7,296 nucleotides of DNA from CAYZIB01 sp964478425. GTDB lineage: Bacteria > Bacillota_I > Bacilli_A > Acholeplasmatales > WRBM01. Location: positions 1-7,296 of the forward strand of contig CAYZIB010000025.1 of the NCBI GenBank assembly GCA_964478425.1. The letters run 5' to 3'. The notes below the pieces were generated by a model that saw only the letters and a list, made by a program, of their open reading frames with translations, had not been told where the DNA came from and ran no database searches. Below, one piece after another: positions 1 through 5,763 of this stretch. A program made the translations under genes and the position numbers. Position 1 is the stretch's first letter; every line of letters begins with the position of its first letter.

Positions 1-274
1 TAAATGTTTTATTTGTAAAATCATTTACACCAAAATGAACCATACATACAGCACCCTCTCTTACATTTACTAAATTAGCATAATCATCAGGTTGTTTATC
101 TTCAGATACACAGCCAATAAGAAGAGCGTCATCTTTTTTAGGATACCAAAGACTTGTACGACCATCTTTTCCATTGAATTCTCTTGGCAATTCATACATT
201 GTAAGCCATAAAATATTGGCTTGAGTGTTGTTGTCTTTTCCTTTTCTGTTTGCGACTAAAATTGCTTTTTTCAT
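1..274 (-). CDS. Unrecognised protein, N-terminal 91 residues (gene runs off the left edge)
   Basis: The reading frame opens at an ATG (complement of 272-274) and stays open for 91 codons to the window edge, so the C-terminus is missing. A clear ribosome binding site, GGAGG on the minus strand about 9 nt upstream (complement of 283-287), supports this start. The protein begins MKKAILVANRKGKDN and contains no signal peptide or membrane segment. It is mixed in charge, with aromatic residues spread through it (LWYPKKDD near residue 45, GAVCMVHFGV near residue 77) and two cysteines. I do not recognise the family. The alternating hydrophobic pattern suggests a small beta-rich soluble domain, which is inference. 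By hand count its G+C is about 32%, somewhat higher than sampled lines of the operon genes (about 20-27%). It lies 54 nt downstream of the tRNA-like gene on the same strand and may share its transcript. Gene reality is fairly sure; function is unknown. Confidence 0.72.
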   Translation of the reverse strand, partial: MKKAILVANRKGKDNNTQANILWLTMYELPREFNGKDGRTSLWYPKKDDALLIGCVSEDKQPDDYANLVNVREGAVCMVHFGVNDFTNKTF

Positions 275-289
275 TTTTCTAACCTCCAT

Positions 290-311
290 TTGTAGATGAA
301 TAACTACAACT
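290..311 (-). other. Small hairpin between the tRNA-like gene and the minus-strand CDS
   Basis: On the minus strand TTGTAG and CTACAA form a 6-bp stem around an 8-nt loop. It sits just upstream of the GGAGG of the gene starting at 274. No T-tract follows, so it is not a terminator. It could protect the 5' end of the mRNA left after tRNA processing or affect ribosome access. This is structure seen by eye only. Confidence 0.35.
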
Positions 312-328
312 AATTAATTTTAAATAGA

Positions 329-415
329 TGGGATAGGTAGGAATCGAACCTACTTCAACGAAGATATCCGTTTCTTCGTTCATACGGAAAGCCTGAGCCA
401 TTCGGCTTCTATCCC
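329..415 (-). tRNA. tRNA-like gene of class II size with an abnormal anticodon region
   Basis: Read on the minus strand, GGGATAG (415-409) pairs perfectly with CTATCCC (336-330) as a 7-bp acceptor stem, followed by an A in the discriminator position (329). CCA is not encoded. The T arm is perfect: GTAGG, loop TTCGATT, CCTAC. The D arm GCC-GAATGGCTCA-GGC has the conserved A14 and GG of the D loop and the 3-bp stem typical of long-variable-arm tRNAs (Ser/Leu/Tyr class). The total of 87 nt also fits class II. Two things do not fit. Positions 8-9 read AA instead of U8. Between the D and T arms no 5-bp stem closing a 7-nt loop exists: the only 5-bp stem there (TCCGT/ACGGA) closes a 12-nt loop. A 7-bp pairing AACGAAG/CTTCGTT interlocks with that stem. 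The amino acid identity therefore cannot be read. It may be a divergent tRNA, a decayed one, or a tRNA mimic. The tRNA-like fold is fairly sure; a decoding function is not. Confidence 0.6.
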
Positions 416-421
416 AAGTGG

Positions 422-447
422 GAGCAACTTTTATATAGCCGTTACTC
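422..447 (-). other. Hairpin just upstream of the tRNA-like gene
   Basis: On the minus strand GAGTAAC and GTTGCTC form a 7-bp stem with one U-G wobble and a 12-nt AT-rich loop. The wobble becomes a C-A mismatch on the plus strand, so the helix is intact only in a minus-strand transcript. It lies directly before the 5' end of the tRNA-like RNA and could be part of its precursor. The loop also contains TATATA, a possible -10 element for the tRNA-like gene, but no good -35 is visible. Confidence 0.35.
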
Positions 448-454
448 AAAGCTT

Positions 455-490
455 AAAAAGAAAAAAATGCGAACTTTTCTTTTCGCATTT
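455..490 (-). terminator. Strong minus-strand intrinsic terminator without an obvious upstream gene
   Basis: AAATGCGAA (465-473) and TTCGCATTT (482-490) form a perfect 9-bp stem with an 8-nt loop. On the minus strand it is followed by TTTT, a C and TTTTT, a textbook intrinsic terminator. On the plus strand no T-run follows. The only annotated unit upstream on the minus strand is the oppositely oriented hisS leader, so what it terminates is unclear. It could insulate the tRNA-like gene from antisense transcription of the leader, end a short RNA, or act as an early attenuator. Confidence 0.7.
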
Positions 491-527
491 AATTATATAA
501 TATACAGATATATTTACTTATTATTTA

Positions 528-556
528 TTGACAATAATCTATATTTTTGATAAAAT
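528..556 (+). promoter_or_regulatory. Sigma-A type promoter of the hisS operon
   Basis: TTGACA (528-533), a 17-nt AT-rich spacer, then TAAAAT (551-556) match the housekeeping promoter closely, with one mismatch to TATAAT. The predicted start near 562-565 lies just before the T-box Stem I. The -35 is embedded in the perfect inverted repeat TTATTG-A-CAATAA (525-537). Its minus-strand reading gives TTGTCA with TATATC 16 nt on, a weaker possible divergent promoter. Confidence 0.85.
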
Positions 557-570
557 TTAATAAACTATAA

Positions 571-757
571 AAAAAGAAGAGTAAATTAAATTTTATTAAT
601 AGAGAGTGATTGTTTGGTGCAAAATCATATTAAAATTGATTGAAAGACACTTTTTTTGGGCTTATTGACGATTTACTCTCGTTACGAGTTTGAGGGCTAT
701 TATTAGAACTAAGGTGGCACCGCGATTATTCGTCCTTAGATAATAAGGGCTTTTTTT
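571..757 (+). promoter_or_regulatory. T-box riboswitch leader, probably sensing tRNA-Asp (possibly also tRNA-His)
   Basis: This leader binds an uncharged tRNA in the nascent mRNA and lets transcription proceed when charging is low. Stem I closes with AGAGTAAAT (578-586) against ATTTACTCT (671-679). Its upper part shows TGATT/AATCA (607-611 and 623-627) around the distal loop TTTGGTGCAA. The conserved T-box AAGGTGGCACCGCG is at 711-724. CTAAGG (709-714) can pair with CCTTAG (734-739) as the antiterminator, excluding the terminator that uses the same CCTTA. The specifier area reads GAAAGACACTTT: GAC (646-648, Asp) is followed by A649, the purine usually found after the specifier, while CAC (648-650, His) is followed by T. 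The UGGN is UGGC, whose C would pair with a G73 discriminator; bacterial tRNA-Asp has G73, tRNA-His usually C73. Asp is thus my preferred ligand. The T-box assignment is very sure; the Asp call is inference. Confidence 0.93.
732..757 (+). terminator. Regulated terminator of the T-box leader
   Basis: GTCCTTA (732-738) pairs with TAAGGGC (744-750), with one U-G, around a GATAA loop and is followed by seven T (751-757). It competes with the antiterminator for CCTTA, so the leader ends here when the cognate tRNA is charged. It lies 20 nt before the hisS start. Confidence 0.85.
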
Positions 758-777
758 ATTTTGAAAGGAGTTTTTTT

Positions 778-2073
778 ATGATAACTAAACCAAGAGGAAC
801 AAAGGATTTGTTACCTACAGATACTAAAAAGTGGCAAAAAGTTGAAAGTATATTAAGAACGATTGCTAAACTTTATGATTATAAAGAAATCAGAACACCT
901 GTTTTTGAAGTTTCTGAATTATTTCATAGAGGTGTTGGTGAAGGTTCTGATATAGTAACAAAAGAAACTTATGATTTTATTGATCGTGGAAATAGAAATA
1001 TGACATTAAAACCAGAAGGAACAGCAAGTGTAGCAAGAAGCTTTATTGAAAATAAATTATATGCACAACAAAATTTAAATAAATTATATTATATATCTAG
1101 CTTATATCGATATGAAAATCCACAAAAAGGTCGTCAAAGAGAATTTCATCAGTTTGGAGTAGAAGCTCTTGGAAGTGATTCATATTTGATGGATAGTGAA
1201 GTTATTTTATTAGCATATAATATTTTTAATGCTTTTGGATTTAAAAATATTATAATAAAAATAAATACATTAGGAGATTTAGAATCTAGAAATAATTATC
1301 GTGATGCATTAAAAAATTATTTTTCTAATTATAAAGATTTATTATGTAATGATTGCATAACAAGATTAGAAAAAAATCCATTAAGAATTTTAGATTGTAA
1401 AATATGTAAAGATAAAAAAATCCATCAAGATGCTCCTAAAATTAAAGATTATTTAAATGAATATTCATTAAACTATTTTAATAATGTTTTAAAAACATTA
1501 GATAGTTTAAATATTAAATATGTTGTTGATGATAATCTTGTAAGAGGATTAGATTATTACAATCATACAGTATTTGAAATAGAAGCTGATATTAAAGATT
1601 TTGGAGCTCAAAATGTATTGGCTGCTGGTGGTAGATATGATAATTTAGTAAGTGATTTAGATGGGCCTAAAACACCTGCTGTTGGGTTTGCTATGGGTAT
1701 TGAAAGATTATTATTAGCTTTAGAAGCTGAAAATATTAAACTTGTTAAAGAAGATTTCTTACATTTTTATATTATTGGATTAGGCGAAAATATGGAAATT
1801 GAAGCTTTAAAAATATTAAATGAGTTAAGACAATCTGGTTTAACTGGTGATATGTGTTATACGAATAATAGTTTTAAAAATAAATTAAAACAAGCAGATT
1901 TAAAAAATAGTAAATATATTCTAATTTTAGGTGAAGATGAATTTAATTTAGGTAAAATTAATGTTAAAGATTGCACTACGAAAGAACAAATTCAAATTGA
2001 TTTAAAAGATTTAAATAGTTTTTTATTAAATAAATTTATGAGTCCATGTAATGGATGTAAAGGAGGACATTAA
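778..2073 (+). CDS. hisS: Histidyl-tRNA synthetase (HisRS), 431 aa
   Basis: It charges tRNA-His with histidine in the cytoplasm as a class II synthetase, normally a homodimer. The length (431 aa) is usual. The N-terminal RGTKDLLP is typical of HisRS. Motif 2 lies around RYENPQKGRQREFHQFG (111-127). The two His-specific signatures are RGLDYY (256-261) and AGGRYD (283-288), and motif 3 is AVGFAMGIER (301-310). The anticodon-binding domain spans about 328-420. Four cysteines as CxxC and CxxC (190/193 and 207/210) flank the conserved NPLRILDCK insertion segment and could bind a metal; that is inference. GAAAGGAG (763-770) lies 7 nt before the ATG and fixes the start. It is the first gene after the T-box. 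The 3' end is odd: the last ten residues SPCNGCKGGH carry a CxxC, and the codons for KGG supply the ribosome binding site of aspS. Identity is very sure. Confidence 0.98.
   Translation: MITKPRGTKDLLPTDTKKWQKVESILRTIAKLYDYKEIRTPVFEVSELFHRGVGEGSDIVTKETYDFIDRGNRNMTLKPEGTASVARSFIENKLYAQQNLNKLYYISSLYRYENPQKGRQREFHQFGVEALGSDSYLMDSEVILLAYNIFNAFGFKNIIIKINTLGDLESRNNYRDALKNYFSNYKDLLCNDCITRLEKNPLRILDCKICKDKKIHQDAPKIKDYLNEYSLNYFNNVLKTLDSLNIKYVVDDNLVRGLDYYNHTVFEIEADIKDFGAQNVLAAGGRYDNLVSDLDGPKTPAVGFAMGIERLLLALEAENIKLVKEDFLHFYIIGLGENMEIEALKILNELRQSGLTGDMCYTNNSFKNKLKQADLKNSKYILILGEDEFNLGKINVKDCTTKEQIQIDLKDLNSFLLNKFMSPCNGCKGGH
2059..2066 (+). promoter_or_regulatory. Ribosome binding site that fixes the aspS start at 2075
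   Basis: AAAGGAGG lies inside the last codons of hisS, 8 nt before ATG 2075. An earlier in-frame ATG at 2051 would place this site inside the coding region and has no such site of its own. The ATG at 2075 is therefore chosen. Confidence 0.85.
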
Positions 2074-2074
2074 A

Positions 2075-3802
2075 ATGAATTTTGATATTACAAATAAAAA
2101 TGGTTCATTAAGTATTGTAGATTTAAATAAAAATGTTATATTAAGAGGATGGGTTTCTAAAGTAAGAAATTTAGGGGGATTAATCTTTATTGATTTAAGA
2201 GATAAAACAGGTATTGTTCAACTTGTGGTTAATCCTGATAATAAAAATTACGAAAAAGCTTTAGAATTAAAAAATGAGTATATTATAAAAGTATCTGGAC
2301 AAGTTATAGAAAGAAGTAATAAAAATAAGAATATTAAAACAGGTGATATTGAAGTTATAGTTAATGAACTTGATATTATAAATACATCTTTAACACCACC
2401 TATTATTGTTAACGATCAAACTGATGCCTTAGAAGATACAAGACTAAAATATCGTTATCTAGATTTAAGAAGACCTGTTATGCAAAATTATTTAATTTTA
2501 AAAAGTAAAATAACACAAGTTATAAGAAATTATTTATTAGAAAAAGAATTTTTAGAATTAGAAACTCCAATTTTAGCAAAATCAACTCCAGAAGGAGCAA
2601 GAGATTATTTAGTTCCTTCTAGATTATATAAAGGTCAATTTTATGCTTTACCACAATCTCCACAAATCTTTAAACAATTATATATGGTTGCGGGATTTGA
2701 AAGATATTTTCAAGTAGCAAGATGTTTTAGAGATGAAGATTTAAGAAGCGATAGACAACCAGAATTTACACAAATTGATATAGAAGCAAGCTTTTTAAGT
2801 GAAGATCAAATCTATGAAATAATTGAAGGTTTATTTAAAAAATTATTTAAAGAAGTTTTAAATGTTGATTTAGTTACTCCTTTTATAAGATTAACATATG
2901 ATGAATGTTTAAATAAATATGGTACAGATAAACCAGATATGCGTTTTAATATGCTTTTAAATGATATGACAGAAATAGCTAAAAATACTGATTTTAATTG
3001 TTTTAAAGAAGCAGAAGTTGTTAAATATATAAAAGTTGAAAATTCTAATTTTAGTCGTAAAGACATCGATAAATTACAAGATTTAGCTAAAAAATATCGT
3101 GCTAAAGGATTATATTGGTTAAAATACCAAGATAATAAATTAACTGGTTCTGTTTCAAAGTTTTTTGATGAATCATTAATTACTAAATTGGATTTAAAAG
3201 AAAATGATTTAATTTTAATTACTGCAGATAAAAAAGATATTGCTAATATCGCTTTAGGAGCTGTAAGAAGCAATTTGGGAAAACAATTAAATTTATTAGA
3301 TGAAAATACATATAAATTTTTATGGGTAACTGATTGGCCATTATTTGAATATGATAGTGAAAATAATAAATATAATTCTTTACACCATCCATTTACAATG
3401 GTAAAAGAAGAACATAGAAAATATTTAGAAACTGATCCATTAAAATGTCTTGCTCAATGTTATGATATTGTATTAAACGGTTATGAACTTGGTAGTGGTT
3501 CTTTAAGAATTTATGAACAATTAATGCAAGAAAAAGTATTTGAAATTTTAGGATTAAGTGAAGATGATATTAAAAATAAATTTGGATTTTTTGTTGATGC
3601 ATTAAAATATGGAACACCACCTCATGGAGGAATTGGATTAGGATTAGAAAGAATTGTTATGATTATGACTCATACTGATAATATCAAAAATGTTGTTGCA
3701 TTCCCTAAAACTCAATCTGCTAAATGCTTAATGAGTGATGCTCCAAGTACTGTTGATGATATTCAACTAGATGATTTAAAAATCTCTATAAAGGAGAATT
3801 AA
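2075..3802 (+). CDS. aspS: Aspartyl-tRNA synthetase (AspRS, bacterial type), 575 aa
   Basis: It charges tRNA-Asp with aspartate in the cytoplasm as a class IIb homodimer. From the start at 2075 the protein is 575 aa, normal for the bacterial form. The order is an N-terminal OB-fold anticodon domain (about 15-105, GWVSKVRNLGGLIFIDLRD at 25-43), the flipping loop around STPEGARDYLVPS (170-182), QSPQIFKQ (194-201), motif 2 RCFRDEDLRSDRQPEF (216-231), the bacterial GAD insertion (roughly 280-410), and motif 3 GIGLGLERIVMI (519-530). All class-defining arginines are present. It begins one base after the hisS stop and ends one base before the next start, so the genes are co-transcribed. An hisS-aspS pair behind a T-box is a known Firmicutes arrangement. 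Whether it also charges tRNA-Asn cannot be decided here because no amidotransferase gene is in view. Identity is very sure. Confidence 0.98.
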   Translation: MNFDITNKNGSLSIVDLNKNVILRGWVSKVRNLGGLIFIDLRDKTGIVQLVVNPDNKNYEKALELKNEYIIKVSGQVIERSNKNKNIKTGDIEVIVNELDIINTSLTPPIIVNDQTDALEDTRLKYRYLDLRRPVMQNYLILKSKITQVIRNYLLEKEFLELETPILAKSTPEGARDYLVPSRLYKGQFYALPQSPQIFKQLYMVAGFERYFQVARCFRDEDLRSDRQPEFTQIDIEASFLSEDQIYEIIEGLFKKLFKEVLNVDLVTPFIRLTYDECLNKYGTDKPDMRFNMLLNDMTEIAKNTDFNCFKEAEVVKYIKVENSNFSRKDIDKLQDLAKKYRAKGLYWLKYQDNKLTGSVSKFFDESLITKLDLKENDLILITADKKDIANIALGAVRSNLGKQLNLLDENTYKFLWVTDWPLFEYDSENNKYNSLHHPFTMVKEEHRKYLETDPLKCLAQCYDIVLNGYELGSGSLRIYEQLMQEKVFEILGLSEDDIKNKFGFFVDALKYGTPPHGGIGLGLERIVMIMTHTDNIKNVVAFPKTQSAKCLMSDAPSTVDDIQLDDLKISIKEN

Positions 3803-3803
3803 T

Positions 3804-4268
3804 ATGCGAAAAGATTATATTAGTTGGGATGAATATTTTATGGGTGTTGCTTTATTATCTAGTAAAAGAAGTAAAGACCCTAATACACAAGTTGGTGCTT
3901 GTATTGTAAATGAAGATAAAAGAATTGTTGGAATAGGATATAACGGATTTCCTTTTGGATGTGATGATTTAAATTTTCCATGGACAAATGAAGGTGAGTA
4001 TTTAAATACAAAATATCCTTATGTTGTTCATGCAGAACCTAATGCTATTTTAAATTCAACATCTAATTTAAAAAATACTACATTATATGTTACTCTTTTT
4101 CCATGTAATGAATGTTCAAAATTAATTATTCAAAGTGGTATAAAAGAAGTAGTATATATGGATGATAAATATCAAGATTCTGATTCTACTAAAGCATCTA
4201 AAATAATGTTTGAAGCTGCTAATATTAAGTATCGTAAAATGAAAAAACTGGAAATAACATTAAAATGA
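3804..4268 (+). CDS. comEB: Deoxycytidylate (dCMP) deaminase, 154 aa
   Basis: It deaminates dCMP to dUMP, the substrate of thymidylate synthase, as a zinc enzyme of the cytidine deaminase fold in the cytoplasm. The zinc and catalytic residues are visible: HAEPNAI (His76, Glu78 as the proton shuttle) and PCNEC (Cys101, Cys104). The early segment SKDPNTQVGACIV (23-35) and GYNGFPFGCDD (45-55) are typical of the dCMP deaminase branch (ComEB/T4 Cd type) rather than of tRNA adenosine deaminase. The length is normal for the compact bacterial forms. AAGGAG (3791-3796) sits 7 nt before the ATG. The gene ends in an ATGA overlap with the protease gene, implying translational coupling. Its place behind two synthetases is not explained by pathway and may reflect operon packing. 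Family is very sure; dCMP as substrate is likely. Confidence 0.92.
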   Translation: MRKDYISWDEYFMGVALLSSKRSKDPNTQVGACIVNEDKRIVGIGYNGFPFGCDDLNFPWTNEGEYLNTKYPYVVHAEPNAILNSTSNLKNTTLYVTLFPCNECSKLIIQSGIKEVVYMDDKYQDSDSTKASKIMFEAANIKYRKMKKLEITLK

Positions 4269-5398
4269 GAACATATTTAAAAAGTATTTTTAAAAAATTA
4301 TTAATTGTTATAATTAGTTATTTATTAATATTACCTATTTTTATTATTAAAACTGATTATGAAATTACAACTCCTGGAATGCTTAATAAAGTACAAGAAC
4401 AAGTTTTAATTAATAATTCAAATATTAACAATAATTTTTACACTACAAGTGTTTTTTATAAAAATAGTAATGTAACACCATTTGAAGTTTTAATTGCTTC
4501 TTTATCTAAAAAAAATGAGATTGAAAAGATTAGTTATTCATATTCTCATTTAAATAATGTTGATTATTATTATCAAGGTAAAATCTCTAAATTAACTTCA
4601 ATTAATAATTCATTAATCGCAAGTTATTCTGAAGCAAATAAAATAAATAATGAGATAAATATTGATTTTACATTTAATGGTTTTTATGTATATTATAAAG
4701 AAAAAGATTTATCTAGTGATATATTAAGAATATCAGATATAATTATAGGAAGTAAAAAAGAAGAAGAAACAGAATATAAAACTATAAAAGAAGAAATATA
4801 TACTGATCTAACAAATAATCTTGTTTTAGATTTAAAAATATTAAGATTAAAAGATAATTTATATAGTAAAAATATAAGTGATAGTGATTTTTTATCATTA
4901 GATAATTATGATACAGTTTTTATTAAATTAGATAGAAAAGATAAATCACAAGAAAAAGGTATTTCATTAATGAATTATTATGGAATTAATAATTCTAATC
5001 CTAAATATCAATTATATGAACAAACATCATCAGGAAATAGTGGAGGATTAATGCAGACATTAAGTTTATATTATAGTTTGATTAATCAAAAATTTGATAT
5101 TAATATTGCTGGTACTGGAACTATTGATGTTATTATTAATTATGATTATAATTTAAAAAAATATGTTTATGAAAATTCAAAAGTAGGTGCAATTGGTGGG
5201 ATTGTTCAAAAAATATATACTGCTGATTATAAAAGAAATTTAAAAGTGTTTTTTTGTCCAATAGGAGAAAAAAATACTAGTGAATATAATAATTATGTAC
5301 TTGCACTTGATACTTATAATAAATTAAAAAATCCTAAATTTGATTTAGTTTTTGTTGATAGTTTTGATAAAGCTATTTTATATTTGGAGGAAATATGA
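4265..5398 (+). CDS. Membrane-anchored Lon-type serine protease, SepM/YlbL-like, 377 aa
   Basis: This is probably a protease held in the membrane by one N-terminal helix (about 10-29), with the rest outside the cell. Right after the helix comes YEITTPGML (32-40), matching the xxPG segment of SepM/YlbL proteins. The C-terminal third resembles the S16 (Lon) protease domain. SGNSGGLMQTL carries the likely nucleophile Ser259, where the family usually has GPSAG. VGAIGGIVQKIYTAD carries the likely general-base Lys316. AGTGTIDV and the late FVDSFDKAILYL also fit. Residues 110-230 occupy the PDZ position, but only a weak trace (LRISDIIIG, about 154-162) looks like one. SepM processes a competence peptide in streptococci and YlbL is linked to cell-division control in Bacillus; the substrate here is unknown. 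It overlaps the deaminase stop by 4 nt and has only a weak ribosome binding site, so coupling is likely. Its own ATGA overlap leads into the small membrane protein. Confidence 0.85.
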   Translation: MRTYLKSIFKKLLIVIISYLLILPIFIIKTDYEITTPGMLNKVQEQVLINNSNINNNFYTTSVFYKNSNVTPFEVLIASLSKKNEIEKISYSYSHLNNVDYYYQGKISKLTSINNSLIASYSEANKINNEINIDFTFNGFYVYYKEKDLSSDILRISDIIIGSKKEEETEYKTIKEEIYTDLTNNLVLDLKILRLKDNLYSKNISDSDFLSLDNYDTVFIKLDRKDKSQEKGISLMNYYGINNSNPKYQLYEQTSSGNSGGLMQTLSLYYSLINQKFDINIAGTGTIDVIINYDYNLKKYVYENSKVGAIGGIVQKIYTADYKRNLKVFFCPIGEKNTSEYNNYVLALDTYNKLKNPKFDLVFVDSFDKAILYLEEI

Positions 5399-5760
5399 AA
5401 GATATAAGAAATTTGATAAATAATTATATAACATTAAATAAATCAAAAAGAATTGATTTAAAAGTAATATTATTATCTTTTATTATTACTCTAATAATAA
5501 TGAGCATTCCAATATTAATGGTTGTTAAATCTAGTATGATGATTTTTTCTAATAAATTTTTATTTGGTTTTATAATTCTATTATTAATTTTATTATTTAT
5601 ATTTATTTTTGAATATATTTATTATAATTGTTATAAGAGTATAATAGATGAATTAAAGGAATATAATATTATAAAATATGTTTTTATAGAAACATTAATT
5701 TCAAGTATAGTTCCTTTAATATTAGTTATTCTAATTCTTATTTTTGGAAAGTGGTGGTAA
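5395..5760 (+). CDS. Small membrane protein of unknown function, three predicted helices, 121 aa
   Basis: I do not recognise a family. The protein has a short polar N-terminus (1-22, including KSKRIDLK) and three strongly hydrophobic segments at about 23-44, 54-75 and 97-118. A charged stretch (CYKSIIDELKEYNIIKY) lies between helices 2 and 3, and the end is GKWW. There is no signal peptidase motif and no conserved catalytic pattern. The ATG overlaps the protease stop (ATGA), and TTGGAGG (5384-5390) lies 4 nt upstream, a good but close site. The tight coupling to the SepM-like protease suggests a partner, regulator or substrate of that protease, which is inference. Its last codons (TGG TGG) also form the purine-rich stretch before the lspA start. 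Gene reality is likely because it fills the operon with a good ribosome binding site and no gap. Confidence 0.8.
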   Translation: MKDIRNLINNYITLNKSKRIDLKVILLSFIITLIIMSIPILMVVKSSMMIFSNKFLFGFIILLLILLFIFIFEYIYYNCYKSIIDELKEYNIIKYVFIETLISSIVPLILVILILIFGKWW

Positions 5761-5763
5761 TTT

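Noticed and set aside
329..415. Selenocysteine tRNA or tmRNA
   Set aside because: There is no TCA anticodon or extended D stem as in tRNA-Sec. The D loop with GG and the 87-nt span do not fit a tmRNA tRNA-like domain.
648..650. CAC as the only specifier codon, giving a simple His T-box
   Set aside because: It is followed by T instead of a purine, and the UGGC does not match the usual C73 of tRNA-His. It is kept only as a possible second register.
2051..2074. Upstream ATG for aspS adding eight residues (MDVKEDIK)
   Set aside because: The strong AAAGGAGG at 2059-2066 lies after this ATG and 8 nt before ATG 2075. The added residues are not part of the AspRS family start.
2812..3273. 153-codon open frame on the minus strand within aspS
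   Set aside because: It lies wholly inside the well-conserved aspS gene, has no ribosome binding site or family likeness, and is a by-product of the AT-rich codon use of the real gene.
4265..5398. Mycoplasma genetic code (TGA as Trp)
   Set aside because: TGA ends two genes at tight ATGA overlaps with good downstream starts, and all visible conserved Trp codons are TGG.
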